Of a DNA stretch of 64,000 nt, positions 35,493-44,220 are shown in pieces; position 1 is the first letter of the stretch, and each line of letters begins with the position of its first letter. The stretch lies in assembly GCF_002289565.1 (NCBI RefSeq), contig NZ_NTFY01000030.1, positions 1-64,000 on the forward strand, given 5' to 3'. The notes below the pieces were generated by a model. The model saw nothing but the letters and a program-made list of their open reading frames with translations. It made no database searches and had not been told where the DNA came from. The translations under genes and the position numbers were made by a program. Origin of the DNA: Rhodopirellula sp. SM50. GTDB lineage: Bacteria; Planctomycetota; Planctomycetia; Pirellulales; Pirellulaceae.

Positions 35493-35921
35493 TTGATCGC
35501 CTTCCTGCAGGATCACAAGGTTGCGATGGCCTGGATCGCCGCGGTCTCCGGCGTGCTGTTCTTCGGCTGCTTGCTGATTGCACCGTGGCTGGTTCTGAAA
35601 ATCCCCGCGGACTACTTCGTCGGTGATCATCGGCCACGAACACTTTTTGCCGATCGGCATCCCGTATTGCGTTGGACGGGATTGCTGGCCAAGAACCTCA
35701 TCGGTGGCATTCTGATCGTCGCGGGGCTGGTGATGCTGGTCCTTCCCGGGCAGGGGCTGTTGACCATTCTGGTCGGCATTTTGATGCTCAATTTTCCCGG
35801 CAAGCATCATCTGGAAAAAAAGCTTGCCGGCATCCCACCCGTTTTCAAATCGATCAACTGGATCCGACGTCGCTGGAACGTTGCCCCAATCAAATTGACG
35901 CGACACCCGCTGGACGAATAA
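35493..35921 (+). CDS. PGPGW-like small transmembrane protein
   Basis: About 142 aa with two or three membrane segments: AMAWIAAVSGVLFFGCLLIAPWLVL, then IGGILIVAGLVMLVLPGQGLLTILVGILMLNF, whose LPGQGLLT matches the PGPGW-type signature of a family of putative transmembrane proteins. The C-terminal tail is basic (INWIRRRWNVAPIKL). The start is uncertain: TTG 35493 or ATG 35526 fit, while the open frame to 35265 looks non-coding at its 5' end. Its stop codon overlaps the dispersed AAGGGGTCAGGC motif. Function unknown. Confidence 0.65.
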   Translation: MIAFLQDHKVAMAWIAAVSGVLFFGCLLIAPWLVLKIPADYFVGDHRPRTLFADRHPVLRWTGLLAKNLIGGILIVAGLVMLVLPGQGLLTILVGILMLNFPGKHHLEKKLAGIPPVFKSINWIRRRWNVAPIKLTRHPLDE

Positions 35922-35931
35922 GGGGTCAGGC
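35920..35931 (+). repeat. AAGGGGTCAGGC dispersed motif overlapping a stop codon
   Basis: The motif begins inside the TAA of the upstream gene. The same 12-mer occurs at 41079 and its complement core (CCTGACCCCTT) at 13-23. In planctomycetes GGGGTCAGGTACC-like motifs are frequent intergenic repeats, possibly REP sequences; no transposase accompanies them here. Confidence 0.6.
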
Positions 35932-35951
35932 GTCTTCGATCAATAAAGTCA

Positions 35952-36005
35952 CCCTCCTGGCAGGAGGGTCGAGCGAAGCGAGGGGAGGTCGAACGGTCAA
36001 TCGCG
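35952..36005 (+). repeat. Dispersed repeat CCTGGCAGGAGGG, copy 2
   Basis: Second copy of the element at 10240-10293, differing by a few bases. It lies between the convergent small membrane protein gene and the beta-helix gene. Confidence 0.75.
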
Positions 36006-36063
36006 GCGTTCACTTCACTCCTGTGTCCCGAATAAAACCCCCTTCCCCTTTTTGCGAGAGCAC

Positions 36064-37230
36064 TCAGTTCGATTCCAGTTCTTGCAATCCGTTGCCGTGA
36101 ACGAGAACTTTGGTGCAATTCCCCTCCTGCCGCACCGCTTCGCCGGTCAGCCCGGAGAAGAGGTTGCCGGAAATCACGACGGCCGTGCAGTCTTCGAGCA
36201 GAATGCCAGCCGCTTCGTTCGGGTTTTGTTCCGTCTTGCTGGGCTCGGGATCGCGTTTCCTGAGCGGCTTGCCGTTCTCGTCGTTGCCGACCCAGGTGTC
36301 GCTGAAATTGTTCGCGCTGATCGTGATGCTGCCGGATTCCTTGCGAACCGCCACGCCCACTTGTTTGACGATAGTGAAGGTGTTGGCCGAGATCGCGCAT
36401 CCGTGTGCGTCGCGCAAATCAATTCCACCGGTGAACTCGTGCGCGATCACGTTGGCGGACAGGGTGATCCCGTAACAATCTCGGTCCAGCACGATCGCCC
36501 AACCCTGGCACTCCTCGATCATGTTGCTGGCGACGACGGATCCGTAGGTATTTTCAATCACGACTCCGTCCCCGAGATGGTCGTCCAGGTTGTTGCCACT
36601 CATCGTCAAATTGAACGCATCGATGCAACGCAAACCGTCTTGGTTCTCTTCGAATTGATTGGCCGAGACGATGATGTCGTGGCAACCTTCGATCGAAACA
36701 CCGCAACGTTTGTTGTAGGTGAACAAACAATCGCTGACGCGTGGGTCTTCGTAACAGAAGTGCAACCGCAATCCGTCGCCGCCGTGATAGCTGCTGCTGA
36801 CACCCTGCACCAAAATCTCTTCGATGTAACGGGCCTCGATTCCGGCACCGCTGTGTTCGTTGCCGGTCACCCGAAAATTGGCCAAGTTGACCCGCCACAG
36901 TCGATCTGCAGAAGGGACTTTTTTCCCGACCCAATCCGGATGCTCGATCAGGATCGCCGGTTTCCCCTCCGTGTTCTTGTTGACCAGATGGGTCGCCGTC
37001 CCGGAACCTTCGATGCGGGTGTCTCCGGTCTTGATGTGAAGCGGTTCACTGAGCTCATACGTCCCCGGCGGAATCTTCAGCACGCCCCCGGATGGCGGAA
37101 TCGCGTCGACGGCCTGCTGCAACGTCGCAAATGCGGCGGCATCAATGATCGCGTCTCCGCCGCGGCTTTGCTCAACGTCCCCCAGCAAGCAAGAAACCAG
37201 GATGGTCAGAAAGCAGATGCGTCGATTCAT
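36064..37230 (-). CDS. Secreted right-handed beta-helix (NosD-like) protein
   Basis: A 388-aa protein from ATG 37230, where a signal peptide begins (MNRRICFLTILVSCLLGDVEQSRG); the frame upstream of that is not coding. Residues about 35-65 have the start typical of pectate-lyase-fold proteins (LQQAVDAIPPSGGVLKIPPGTYELSEPLHI). Then come about ten coils with recurring ISANxF or xVSANQFEEN units. No catalytic residues of a named lyase family are identifiable. It may bind or cleave polysaccharide outside the cell. Confidence 0.8.
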   Translation of the reverse strand: MNRRICFLTILVSCLLGDVEQSRGGDAIIDAAAFATLQQAVDAIPPSGGVLKIPPGTYELSEPLHIKTGDTRIEGSGTATHLVNKNTEGKPAILIEHPDWVGKKVPSADRLWRVNLANFRVTGNEHSGAGIEARYIEEILVQGVSSSYHGGDGLRLHFCYEDPRVSDCLFTYNKRCGVSIEGCHDIIVSANQFEENQDGLRCIDAFNLTMSGNNLDDHLGDGVVIENTYGSVVASNMIEECQGWAIVLDRDCYGITLSANVIAHEFTGGIDLRDAHGCAISANTFTIVKQVGVAVRKESGSITISANNFSDTWVGNDENGKPLRKRDPEPSKTEQNPNEAAGILLEDCTAVVISGNLFSGLTGEAVRQEGNCTKVLVHGNGLQELESN

Positions 37231-37790
37231 AGCGGCGTGTTTGTCGTGGGAGGGAGGATGCGGCGGGCGGTGGGCCAATCGCCGAGCGTGGTCGTGATTG
37301 CCCTCGGGCAAAGCATCATGATAACCCCAAAGGAGTCCCCGACCAAACTGCGAGACAGGTGTCGTTTCGCTCGCGTCGTCAAGACGATCGTGGTGAATGT
37401 GCTCCGAAAGCACGGCTTGAAATCCCGTCTCTTTACCGACTGTCGCTTCAAGCCCGCACGCGATTGCAGCGGCCACGCACCGCCCCTCGCTGAGGCCCCG
37501 CAGCTGACGTGATCGCGTTGGACTGGGCAGCTTGGAGAAGCACATTTCGGCTCGGTTGCCTTTGTGACGTTTTGCCGCAACGTCGATTGCAAACCGCGGT
37601 CGGTCGCGCCGTTTCGCGGAATGTGCAGCAACGCCGCCTCTCCGCGGGCGAAGCCCTGGACGCCTACTACCACGAAATCCGGCTGAACAACAACGTACAC
37701 CTTGACGTAAACATTTATTTCTATACCTTTTGGTGCACGTTTAAGAGTCCACCGCGGGCTCCCTCCAAACTCCCTGCAGAAACCACCGAC
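37231..37790. other. 560-bp spacer before the NO-defence locus
   Basis: ORFs in both strands lack family character. An AT-rich patch (37702-37740, ACATTTATTTCTATACC) contrasts with the GC-rich surroundings and may contain the promoter of the following flavohaemoglobin remnant and norB. No clear NsrR, FNR or NorR site was recognised. Confidence 0.4.
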
Positions 37791-37932
37791 ATGCTGAGCG
37801 ACAAGACCATCCGAATCGTCAAGGAAGCCGTTCATGCAGAACATTCATGCCTGCTTGCAAGAACTCGGCGTCGACGAGACTCGCGTGCGTTACGAGTTCT
37901 TTGGCCCCAAAGAAGAATTACAACCGGCATAG
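37791..37932 (+). pseudogene. hmp: Flavohaemoglobin remnant: N-terminus and C-terminus joined by internal deletion
   Basis: ATG 37791 starts [14 protein letters not shown], the usual opening of flavohaemoglobin (NO dioxygenase, Hmp). At about 37833 the reading shifts by one base, and a second frame starting at ATG 37834 gives [20 protein letters not shown] followed by [12 protein letters not shown] and a TAG at 37930-37932, which closely fits the end of Hmp's FAD/NAD domain. A normal Hmp is about 400 aa, so some 350 residues are missing. The locus is a dead gene left immediately upstream of norB, 48 bases away. Confidence 0.8.
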
Positions 37933-37980
37933 AGTCATGATTGCACCCAAATCCTTCGCCACCTCGGAAAACTCAACACG

Positions 37981-40326
37981 ATGAAACGTTTATGGATGGC
38001 CTTCGCGGCCGTGATGATTGTCTCGTTCCTCATCCTCGGTTGGATCGGGACACGCATCTTCCAAGAAATGCCTCCGATCCCTGACAAGTTCGTCACGACC
38101 GACGGCGTCACGCTGGTGGACAGCGGCGAGATTGGCGAAGGTCAAAATGTTTGGCAGTCGATGGGCGGAATGCAAGTCGGCAGCGTATGGGGGCACGGCA
38201 GCTACGTCGCACCCGACTGGACCGCGGATTGGCTACACCGCGAAGCCGTATTCATCCTGGACAACTGGGCGGACGCGGAATTCGGCAAGCCGTTTGACGA
38301 ACTCAGCGCCGAACATCAAGGCCAATTGACCGGTCGATTGGCCGAGCAGTTCCATGCGAATACGTATGACGAGTCGTCCGGCGTTGTCACGATTTCGCCG
38401 ATTCGCGCCGCAGCGTTCGCGACGAACGTCGAGCACTACAAGACGGTCTTCATGGACGGCAACGCCGACTACGCGATCCCCGCTGGTGCGATCTCCAGTG
38501 AAGAGCGACTTCGCAAGCTCTCCGCCTTCTATTTCTGGACCGCTTGGGCGTCGGTGACCACTCGCCCCGGCGACATCGCCAGCTACACGAACAATTGGCC
38601 ACACGAACCGCTCGTCGGCAACCGCCCCACCGGTGACAACATCGTCTGGACCGGCGTCAGCGTGATCGTGTTGCTGGCCGGGATCTCAGCGATGGCGTGG
38701 TGGTATGCGTCACGCAAAGAGGAAGAGGAGGAAGGCCATCATCACGCCTCCGATCCCTTGGCACTCTGGGAAGCCACTCCTTCGCAAAAAGCCACCATCA
38801 AATACTTCTGGGTGGTCGCCGCACTGATCTTAGTACAAATGACACTCGGCATCATTACGGCCCACTACGGCGTCGAAGGTGACGGGTTCTATGGCTTACC
38901 GCTTGCCGAATGGTTGCCCTACAGCGTCTCGCGAACATGGCATGTTCAAATCGGCCTGTTCTGGATCGCCACGGCGTGGCTTGCGGCAGGCCTGTTCATC
39001 GGGCCGCTGGTCAGTCACCACGAACCCAAGTTCCAGCGACTCGGTGTGAACGTGTTGTTCGGCGCCTTGTTGTTGGTGGTGGTCGGTTCGCTGGCCGGTG
39101 AATGGCTGAGTGTTCAAAACCATCTGACCGACACGGTTTCCTTCTACTTCGGCCACCAAGGCTACGAATACGTCGAACTGGGCCGATTCTGGCAGATGTT
39201 GTTGATGGTCGGATTGCTATTGTGGTTGGCGTTGATGATCCGCGTGTTGCTACCGGCGCTTCGCAAGAATGGCGTCGGCAATTTGCCCGCGGCTCCAACG
39301 GCGGATCCCAAGGCGGATCCATTCGACACCCACTCGTCAACATCGTCGGTGAACGAATTGACGCAGTCCGAATCGGGCAATCAACGTCACCTCGTCATTC
39401 TGTTGGCCGTCGCCACCGCCGCGATTGCGTTGTTCTACGGAGCCGGCCTGACCTGGGGACAGCACTCGCACCTGACGATGGTCGAGTATTGGCGTTGGTG
39501 GGTCGTTCACCTGTGGGTCGAAGGGTTCTTTGAAGTCTTCGCCACCACCGTCATCGCATTCGTGTTCATGCGGTTGAACTTGGTGAAACCAGGCGTGGCC
39601 GCGGCGGCGGCCCTGCTGGCCGCGACGATCTTTCTCTCCGGCGGCATCATCGGAACGCTGCACCACCTGTACTTCTCGGGGACTCCGACAGTCGCTTTGG
39701 CGTGGGGATCCGTGTTCAGTGCGTTGGAAGTTGTGCCGTTGACCCTGATCGGCTTCGATGCAATGGAAGACTTGCGGCGCAGCAAGGCGACACCGTGGGT
39801 GCAGCGCTACAAGTGGCCGATCTATTTCTTCGTCGCCGTGGCGTTCTGGAACATGGTCGGTGCGGGATTGTTCGGATTCATGATCAATCCGCCGATCGCC
39901 CTCTACTACATGCAAGGGTTGAACACGACGCCACTACACGGACATGCCGCACTGTTCGGCGTCTACGGGATGCTCGGCATGGGATTGATGCTGATGTGCT
40001 TGCGGGTGCTGATTCCGGCTCGCGAGTGGAAAGACGGACTGCTGCGAATCGGTTTCTGGGGCATGAACATCGGGCTGTTCGCCATGTGCGTGCTGAGTTT
40101 GCTGCCGGTCGGACTGCTGCAAACCAAAGCCTCGGTCGAAACCGGTTACTGGTACGCCCGCAGCAGCGAGTTCATGCAAACCGATTTGATGCAAACCCTG
40201 CGGTGGATGCGAGTCCCCGGCGACACGATCTTTTTCATCGGTGCCGTCGCGCTCGTGATCTTCGTCGCCGGACTGAAAACAGGTCACTCGTTTAAGAAGA
40301 CGGTGGTCGAAACACCGTCACCGTAG
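37981..40326 (+). CDS. norB: Quinol-dependent nitric oxide reductase
   Basis: A 781-aa single-subunit qNOR (NorZ type) that reduces NO to N2O in the cytoplasmic membrane using quinol. The N-terminal helix and extended periplasmic region (about 30-210, GQNVWQSMGGMQVGSVWGHG) are typical of qNOR and replace the separate cytochrome c subunit NorC; there is no CXXCH. The catalytic part has about 12 helices with haem and FeB ligands in SRTWHVQIGLFW, HLWVEGFFEVF (His plus Glu), GTLHHLYFSG and TTPLHGHAALFGVYG. It lies 44 bases before the RIC gene and after the hmp remnant, forming an NO-detoxification locus. Confidence 0.95.
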   Translation: MKRLWMAFAAVMIVSFLILGWIGTRIFQEMPPIPDKFVTTDGVTLVDSGEIGEGQNVWQSMGGMQVGSVWGHGSYVAPDWTADWLHREAVFILDNWADAEFGKPFDELSAEHQGQLTGRLAEQFHANTYDESSGVVTISPIRAAAFATNVEHYKTVFMDGNADYAIPAGAISSEERLRKLSAFYFWTAWASVTTRPGDIASYTNNWPHEPLVGNRPTGDNIVWTGVSVIVLLAGISAMAWWYASRKEEEEEGHHHASDPLALWEATPSQKATIKYFWVVAALILVQMTLGIITAHYGVEGDGFYGLPLAEWLPYSVSRTWHVQIGLFWIATAWLAAGLFIGPLVSHHEPKFQRLGVNVLFGALLLVVVGSLAGEWLSVQNHLTDTVSFYFGHQGYEYVELGRFWQMLLMVGLLLWLALMIRVLLPALRKNGVGNLPAAPTADPKADPFDTHSSTSSVNELTQSESGNQRHLVILLAVATAAIALFYGAGLTWGQHSHLTMVEYWRWWVVHLWVEGFFEVFATTVIAFVFMRLNLVKPGVAAAAALLAATIFLSGGIIGTLHHLYFSGTPTVALAWGSVFSALEVVPLTLIGFDAMEDLRRSKATPWVQRYKWPIYFFVAVAFWNMVGAGLFGFMINPPIALYYMQGLNTTPLHGHAALFGVYGMLGMGLMLMCLRVLIPAREWKDGLLRIGFWGMNIGLFAMCVLSLLPVGLLQTKASVETGYWYARSSEFMQTDLMQTLRWMRVPGDTIFFIGAVALVIFVAGLKTGHSFKKTVVETPSP

Positions 40327-40370
40327 AAATTGAACCGTTTTATCACTTCAACACTCTCTGGAAGAATCTC

Positions 40371-41120
40371 ATGCAAACCATTGACCTTCAAGCCACCGTC
40401 GGCGAACTCGTTCGCGAAGCCCCCAGTCGTGCTCGCGTCTTTGAGTCGATGAAGATCGACTATTGCTGCGGCGGAAAAATCCCACTGGCGGACGCTTGTG
40501 CGAAGAAAAAGATTGATCCAACCAGCGTTGTCGATCAATTGCAACAGTGCGATGCCAAGCTGAGTGATGACAACAGCGTCGATGCCAACGCGATGAGCCT
40601 GACAGAGCTGGCTGATCACATCGAATCCACGCACCACGCGTACTTGAGGGAAGAGTTGCCGCGTTTGGAATTCATGACCGAGAAAGTCGCCCGCGTTCAC
40701 GGCGACAAGGAGCCGCGACTGCTGAAGACTCGTGAAGCCTTTGTGGCTCTCAAAGCTGAATTGGAACCGCACATGTTGAAGGAGGAGAGGATTCTATTTC
40801 CGATCGTGCGTCAACTAGAAGCGTCCACCGAACGCCAGGAATTCCATTGCGGTAGCGTCGGTAATCCCATCCGTCAAATGGAACACGAGCACGATCAAGC
40901 CGGCAATGCATTGGCGATTTTGAACGAGACCACCGACGGCTACACGCCACCCGAGTGGGCCTGCAACACTTACCGCGCCATGCTCGATTCGCTGGCGCAG
41001 CTTGAACGTGACATGCACCAACACATTCACAAAGAGAACAACGTGTTGTTCCCCAAAGCCATTCAACTCGAAGCGAAAAAGGGGTCAGGCCACTATGATG
41101 CCTCACGGGCAGCCCCCTAA
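40371..41120 (+). CDS. ric: Iron-sulfur cluster repair di-iron protein (RIC/ScdA/YtfE)
   Basis: A 249-aa cytoplasmic protein that repairs Fe-S clusters damaged by NO or oxidants. It has the ScdA N-terminal domain with the conserved DYCCGG (residues 30-35), then a hemerythrin-like four-helix domain with His/Glu iron ligands in HIESTHHAYLREELPRL, EPHMLKEERILFP, MEHEHDQAG and MHQHIHKENNVLFPKA. The last 14 or so residues (KKGSGHYDASRAAP) do not look like family sequence: they are encoded by a GGGGTCAGGC repeat hairpin, so the original stop has probably been lost to a repeat insertion. It is co-transcribed with norB. Confidence 0.92.
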   Translation: MQTIDLQATVGELVREAPSRARVFESMKIDYCCGGKIPLADACAKKKIDPTSVVDQLQQCDAKLSDDNSVDANAMSLTELADHIESTHHAYLREELPRLEFMTEKVARVHGDKEPRLLKTREAFVALKAELEPHMLKEERILFPIVRQLEASTERQEFHCGSVGNPIRQMEHEHDQAGNALAILNETTDGYTPPEWACNTYRAMLDSLAQLERDMHQHIHKENNVLFPKAIQLEAKKGSGHYDASRAAP

Positions 41121-41139
41121 CAAAGAGGCCTAACCCCTT
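41079..41139. terminator. Hairpin of the GGGGTCAGGC repeat between convergent genes
   Basis: AAGGGGTCAGGC (41079-41090) pairs with GCCTAACCCCTT (41128-41139) with a single G-U-type mismatch. It overlaps the 3' end of ric and sits before the stop of the convergent sialidase gene, where it could end transcription from both sides. No strong T-run is present. Confidence 0.55.
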
Positions 41140-41141
41140 CG

Positions 41142-43067
41142 TTATTTCTGCTGCGGATCTTCGTTCGACTTGTACAGCCAACTGACCGGCAGGCGTGTGA
41201 TCTGAAGCGAATTCAAGCCGGGAAATTCACAGTGGGCTAGCAGCACATGGTCGTCGACAAACTCGATCGCGGTGTAGCAGTACCAGCCCTTCGGATCGGC
41301 ACCGATGTTTTGAATGTGCTGCCAAGTGGCTCCATCATCTTTGGAAATCGCGACGGTGAAAGGACGACGGCCGACCGGCTTGATGGCCGCCAGCGGATCA
41401 TTGCCGTTGTTCCACACAAGCAGCAGATCTCCCGTTTCAGGAATTCGCTCGATCGATGCGGGCGACACAGTGGGCTGGGCGATCGAGGATCGCGTCAGCG
41501 GCGACCAGGCGTCGCCGCCATCTTCGCTGCGCGCGACCAGCTGACAATCGTTGCTACGACAGAACATCAATAGCTTTCCGTCCTTCAATTCCACCACGCC
41601 CGGTTCCTGAGCCAGCAGTTCTGATTTCAGCGTGCTGGTGCCGGCCCGCCACGACGTCCCTTGATCATCTGACAAATAGCAAACCATTTCAGCGGAACGC
41701 TGAAACCCCGGCCAACCCGGCAGATAATGGACAGCCAGCGGCACGACCAAACGGCCGCTCTGGAGTTGAATGACTCGGTCGTTGTTTAGCACGCGATAAC
41801 CAGGCTGATTCTCCGGCACGACGTACGTCGGCTCGGACCAAGTCTGGCCTTCGTCGGTGCTGGTCCGCATCAGGATGTGATCGAGATACGGATACTTCGA
41901 GCCTTCCGGACTGTCGTACTTTCGAACGTAGAAGAGTGCGATTCGGCCATCGGCCAATCGCAGCAGCGAGACGGACATCAGATTCGCGTCGCGACCTGTT
42001 CGAGCGATGATCGGTACATCATCGCTGCTCCATGTCTTGCCGCCGTCAGACGAGTAACGCCCGACAAGTTCGGCGGGAGCGTGGTCGCCGGTACCGATGA
42101 ATTTCGAGTACACCAACAGAAGACGTCCGTCCTTGAGCTGGATGAAATCGCCTTCGCTGTTGCGGCCGTTCCCAGGCCGAGGAGCGATCAGCAGCGGCTT
42201 TTCGATTCCTGGCGCGACGCCTTGCGGTGGCCTCTGCTCAGGCCCGGCCGCCGTTGACACTTCCACAAGTCCCCGAGTTGCATCGGGACGCGCCAGATGC
42301 AGCGAACCCATGTGGCGGCCGGCGGCATTTTTTGGACCTTTGGCAAACAGCAACCGGTCTGGCCCGACCCCAATGATCCCCAACGAGCAATTGAACTCAT
42401 GACGCCCGATTAGACTGAAGCCGGGGTCGGTCTTCAACAGAATCGCCGGTGATCCGTAGCAGCCGAACCACCAGGCTCCGTCGTGAAACGTGGCGGTTTG
42501 AATGCCCAGATGTGTCCACTTACTTTGGATGGTGTGTTTCTTCACAAACTGAAATTCAGCGTCGTACTCGTAGACGTAGTTTTCTTGCACACCGTCGGGC
42601 AGCCCCCCCACCACATAGAAGTGGCCATCCGTCGTGCCAATCCCCCCCGCACCGTGAAACACTTCCTGCGTTTCGTGCTTGGCCACGAGATCCAGCGAAT
42701 CGGCGTCGTAGACATACACCCACGAGTCCGCGTTGCCTTTGGGATCGTTGAATCGTCCGAGATTTACCGCGACGTAGATCTTTCCGTCCTTGAAACACAG
42801 GTCGCCATGATGGTTCGCGACGGGGATTGATTTCAGGACTCGGCCCTGTCGGTCAGATTTCACCAGTGTGGTGGTGAAGGACCAGAAGATCGCCGCCGCG
42901 TCGTCGGTACAGACACCTTGTAAATGATGTTGATAGTCACCCTCGCATTTCACCGCGTCAAAGCTGAGATCCCCGGATCCGACATCCTGAGACACCGCGG
43001 GTGAGACCGAGAAAGAGAGCGCAAATCCGATGACGAGTGACGTGACGAAGTAGCATCGATGGAACAT
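41142..43067 (-). CDS. Two-domain secreted sialidase-family protein
   Basis: A 641-aa exported protein (signal peptide CYFVTSLVIGFALSFSVSPAVS). The first 280 or so residues resemble a six-bladed propeller (HHLQGVCTDDAAAIFWSFTTTLV). The rest is an exo-alpha-sialidase-type propeller starting near APRPGNGRNSEGDFIQLKDGRLLLVYSKF, with five Asp-box motifs: SSDGGKTWSS, STDEGQTWSE, SDDQGTSWRA, SEDGGDAWSP and SKDDGATWQH. Catalytic residues cannot be fully assigned by eye, so hydrolysis of sialic acid is not proven. A sialate O-acetylesterase remnant 3 kb away gives mild support. Confidence 0.85.
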   Translation of the reverse strand: MFHRCYFVTSLVIGFALSFSVSPAVSQDVGSGDLSFDAVKCEGDYQHHLQGVCTDDAAAIFWSFTTTLVKSDRQGRVLKSIPVANHHGDLCFKDGKIYVAVNLGRFNDPKGNADSWVYVYDADSLDLVAKHETQEVFHGAGGIGTTDGHFYVVGGLPDGVQENYVYEYDAEFQFVKKHTIQSKWTHLGIQTATFHDGAWWFGCYGSPAILLKTDPGFSLIGRHEFNCSLGIIGVGPDRLLFAKGPKNAAGRHMGSLHLARPDATRGLVEVSTAAGPEQRPPQGVAPGIEKPLLIAPRPGNGRNSEGDFIQLKDGRLLLVYSKFIGTGDHAPAELVGRYSSDGGKTWSSDDVPIIARTGRDANLMSVSLLRLADGRIALFYVRKYDSPEGSKYPYLDHILMRTSTDEGQTWSEPTYVVPENQPGYRVLNNDRVIQLQSGRLVVPLAVHYLPGWPGFQRSAEMVCYLSDDQGTSWRAGTSTLKSELLAQEPGVVELKDGKLLMFCRSNDCQLVARSEDGGDAWSPLTRSSIAQPTVSPASIERIPETGDLLLVWNNGNDPLAAIKPVGRRPFTVAISKDDGATWQHIQNIGADPKGWYCYTAIEFVDDHVLLAHCEFPGLNSLQITRLPVSWLYKSNEDPQQK

Positions 43068-43160
43068 GAAGCGAATGACCTATGAAGAAGTTGAAGTCGG
43101 AACGATGGGCCACTGGCTGGTGGCGGACTCTGTTTCAATTCGAACGTAAAACGGGCAAGG

Positions 43161-43913
43161 CTAACTCGACAGCACGAAGCGGTACAGCAGCGCGGCCAGC
43201 ACCGCCCCCAGTAATGGCCCCATCACGGGGACCCACGCGTAACTCCAGTCGCTGTTGCGTTTGTCCTTGATGGGCAGCAGGGCATGCACCAGACGTGGCC
43301 CCAGGTCACGAGCCGGGTTGATCGCATAGCCGGTCGTTCCACCGAGTGACAAACCGATTCCGAAAACGAGCAGCCCAACGGGCAGCAATCCGAGTGACCC
43401 AAGACCTAACACCGGATCGGAATCTGACGGTGCTTCGCCTTGAATCAGACTCGGTGTCGCCATCAGAAAAATGGGCAGGATCAACGCGAATGTGCCAACA
43501 ACTTCGCAGAAGAACGCTTGTCCCGACTTGCGAATGTTCGGGGCGGTGCAAAAGCACGCCAGTTTGGCATCAGCGTTTTCGGTGACGTTGAAGTGTTCGC
43601 GATAGAATAAATAGACCAGTGCCGCCCCGAGCATCGCACCAATGAATTGAGCTACGATGTAGAAACCAGCGTCAACGATGCTCAGTTTTCCGGCTGCCGC
43701 CATCGCGGCACTCACCGCCGGGTTGAGGTGTGCTCCACTGAACTCACTGGCACAAAATGCCCCGACGAACACGGCAATCCCCCAACCCGCAGCGATCACA
43801 ATCCAGCCGCCATCGTTACCCTTGGTGCGGGCAAGTACAACGTTCGCCACCACGCCGTTGCCAAACAGGATCAGCATCATGGTTCCGATCACTTCGGCAG
43901 TATAGGCAGACAT
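43161..43913 (-). CDS. glpF: MIP-family channel, aquaglyceroporin type
   Basis: A 250-aa six-helix inner-membrane channel. Both NPA motifs are present: HLNPAV (N64) and AINPARDLGPR (N199). The Asp after the second NPAR (D203) is the mark of glycerol facilitators rather than strict water channels. An extra loop (about 155-170, QGEAPSDSDP) separates helices 5 and 6. It probably conducts glycerol or small polyols. No glycerol kinase is adjacent, so the GlpF name is by family resemblance. Confidence 0.88.
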   Translation of the reverse strand: MSAYTAEVIGTMMLILFGNGVVANVVLARTKGNDGGWIVIAAGWGIAVFVGAFCASEFSGAHLNPAVSAAMAAAGKLSIVDAGFYIVAQFIGAMLGAALVYLFYREHFNVTENADAKLACFCTAPNIRKSGQAFFCEVVGTFALILPIFLMATPSLIQGEAPSDSDPVLGLGSLGLLPVGLLVFGIGLSLGGTTGYAINPARDLGPRLVHALLPIKDKRNSDWSYAWVPVMGPLLGAVLAALLYRFVLSS

Positions 43914-43976
43914 CAGCAGACTCCTTGTTCGTCATTGATTCGTGCGACTAACATAACCCACATCGGAGACGACAAC

Positions 43977-44195
43977 ATGCCTGCCCCGCTCGTCATCACT
44001 CAGCACGCGTTTGCAGCCATCATGGTAGCAACTTGTCTGCTCAGCATTGCGCACCAGCGAAGTGTCGCCGGCGAAGGATCCCGCGACCAAGTTGGACAGC
44101 GGATGTGCGGCGACACGAGTGTCAGTATCATGATGCATCGAAGTCTTTTCGAATACAATTACATCCTACCGAAGCGATTTAGCTCTCTTTTTTGA
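43977..44195 (+). CDS. Small hypothetical exported protein
   Basis: A 72-aa ORF with GGAG eight bases before its ATG. The N-terminus has a signal-like segment (HAFAAIMVATCLLSIAHQ) ending at VAG, and the rest has no recognisable domain. It could equally be the 5' remnant of a longer secreted-protein gene, because the stop comes in an AT-rich patch just before the DUF3500 gene. Confidence 0.3.
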   Translation: MPAPLVITQHAFAAIMVATCLLSIAHQRSVAGEGSRDQVGQRMCGDTSVSIMMHRSLFEYNYILPKRFSSLF

Positions 44196-44220
44196 GACCA
44201 AGCTCCAAGGAACTCCGAAG

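Noticed and set aside
36052-37512. 486-aa plus-strand ORF
   Set aside because: Antisense shadow of the beta-helix gene in GC-rich DNA.
37702-37727. TTGACG and TATACC as a sigma-70 promoter before the hmp remnant
   Set aside because: The spacer is only 14 bases, too short for a normal promoter; kept only as an AT-rich patch.
37227-37844. 205-aa minus-strand ORF before norB
   Set aside because: No family character, and it overlaps the hmp remnant and the beta-helix gene start.
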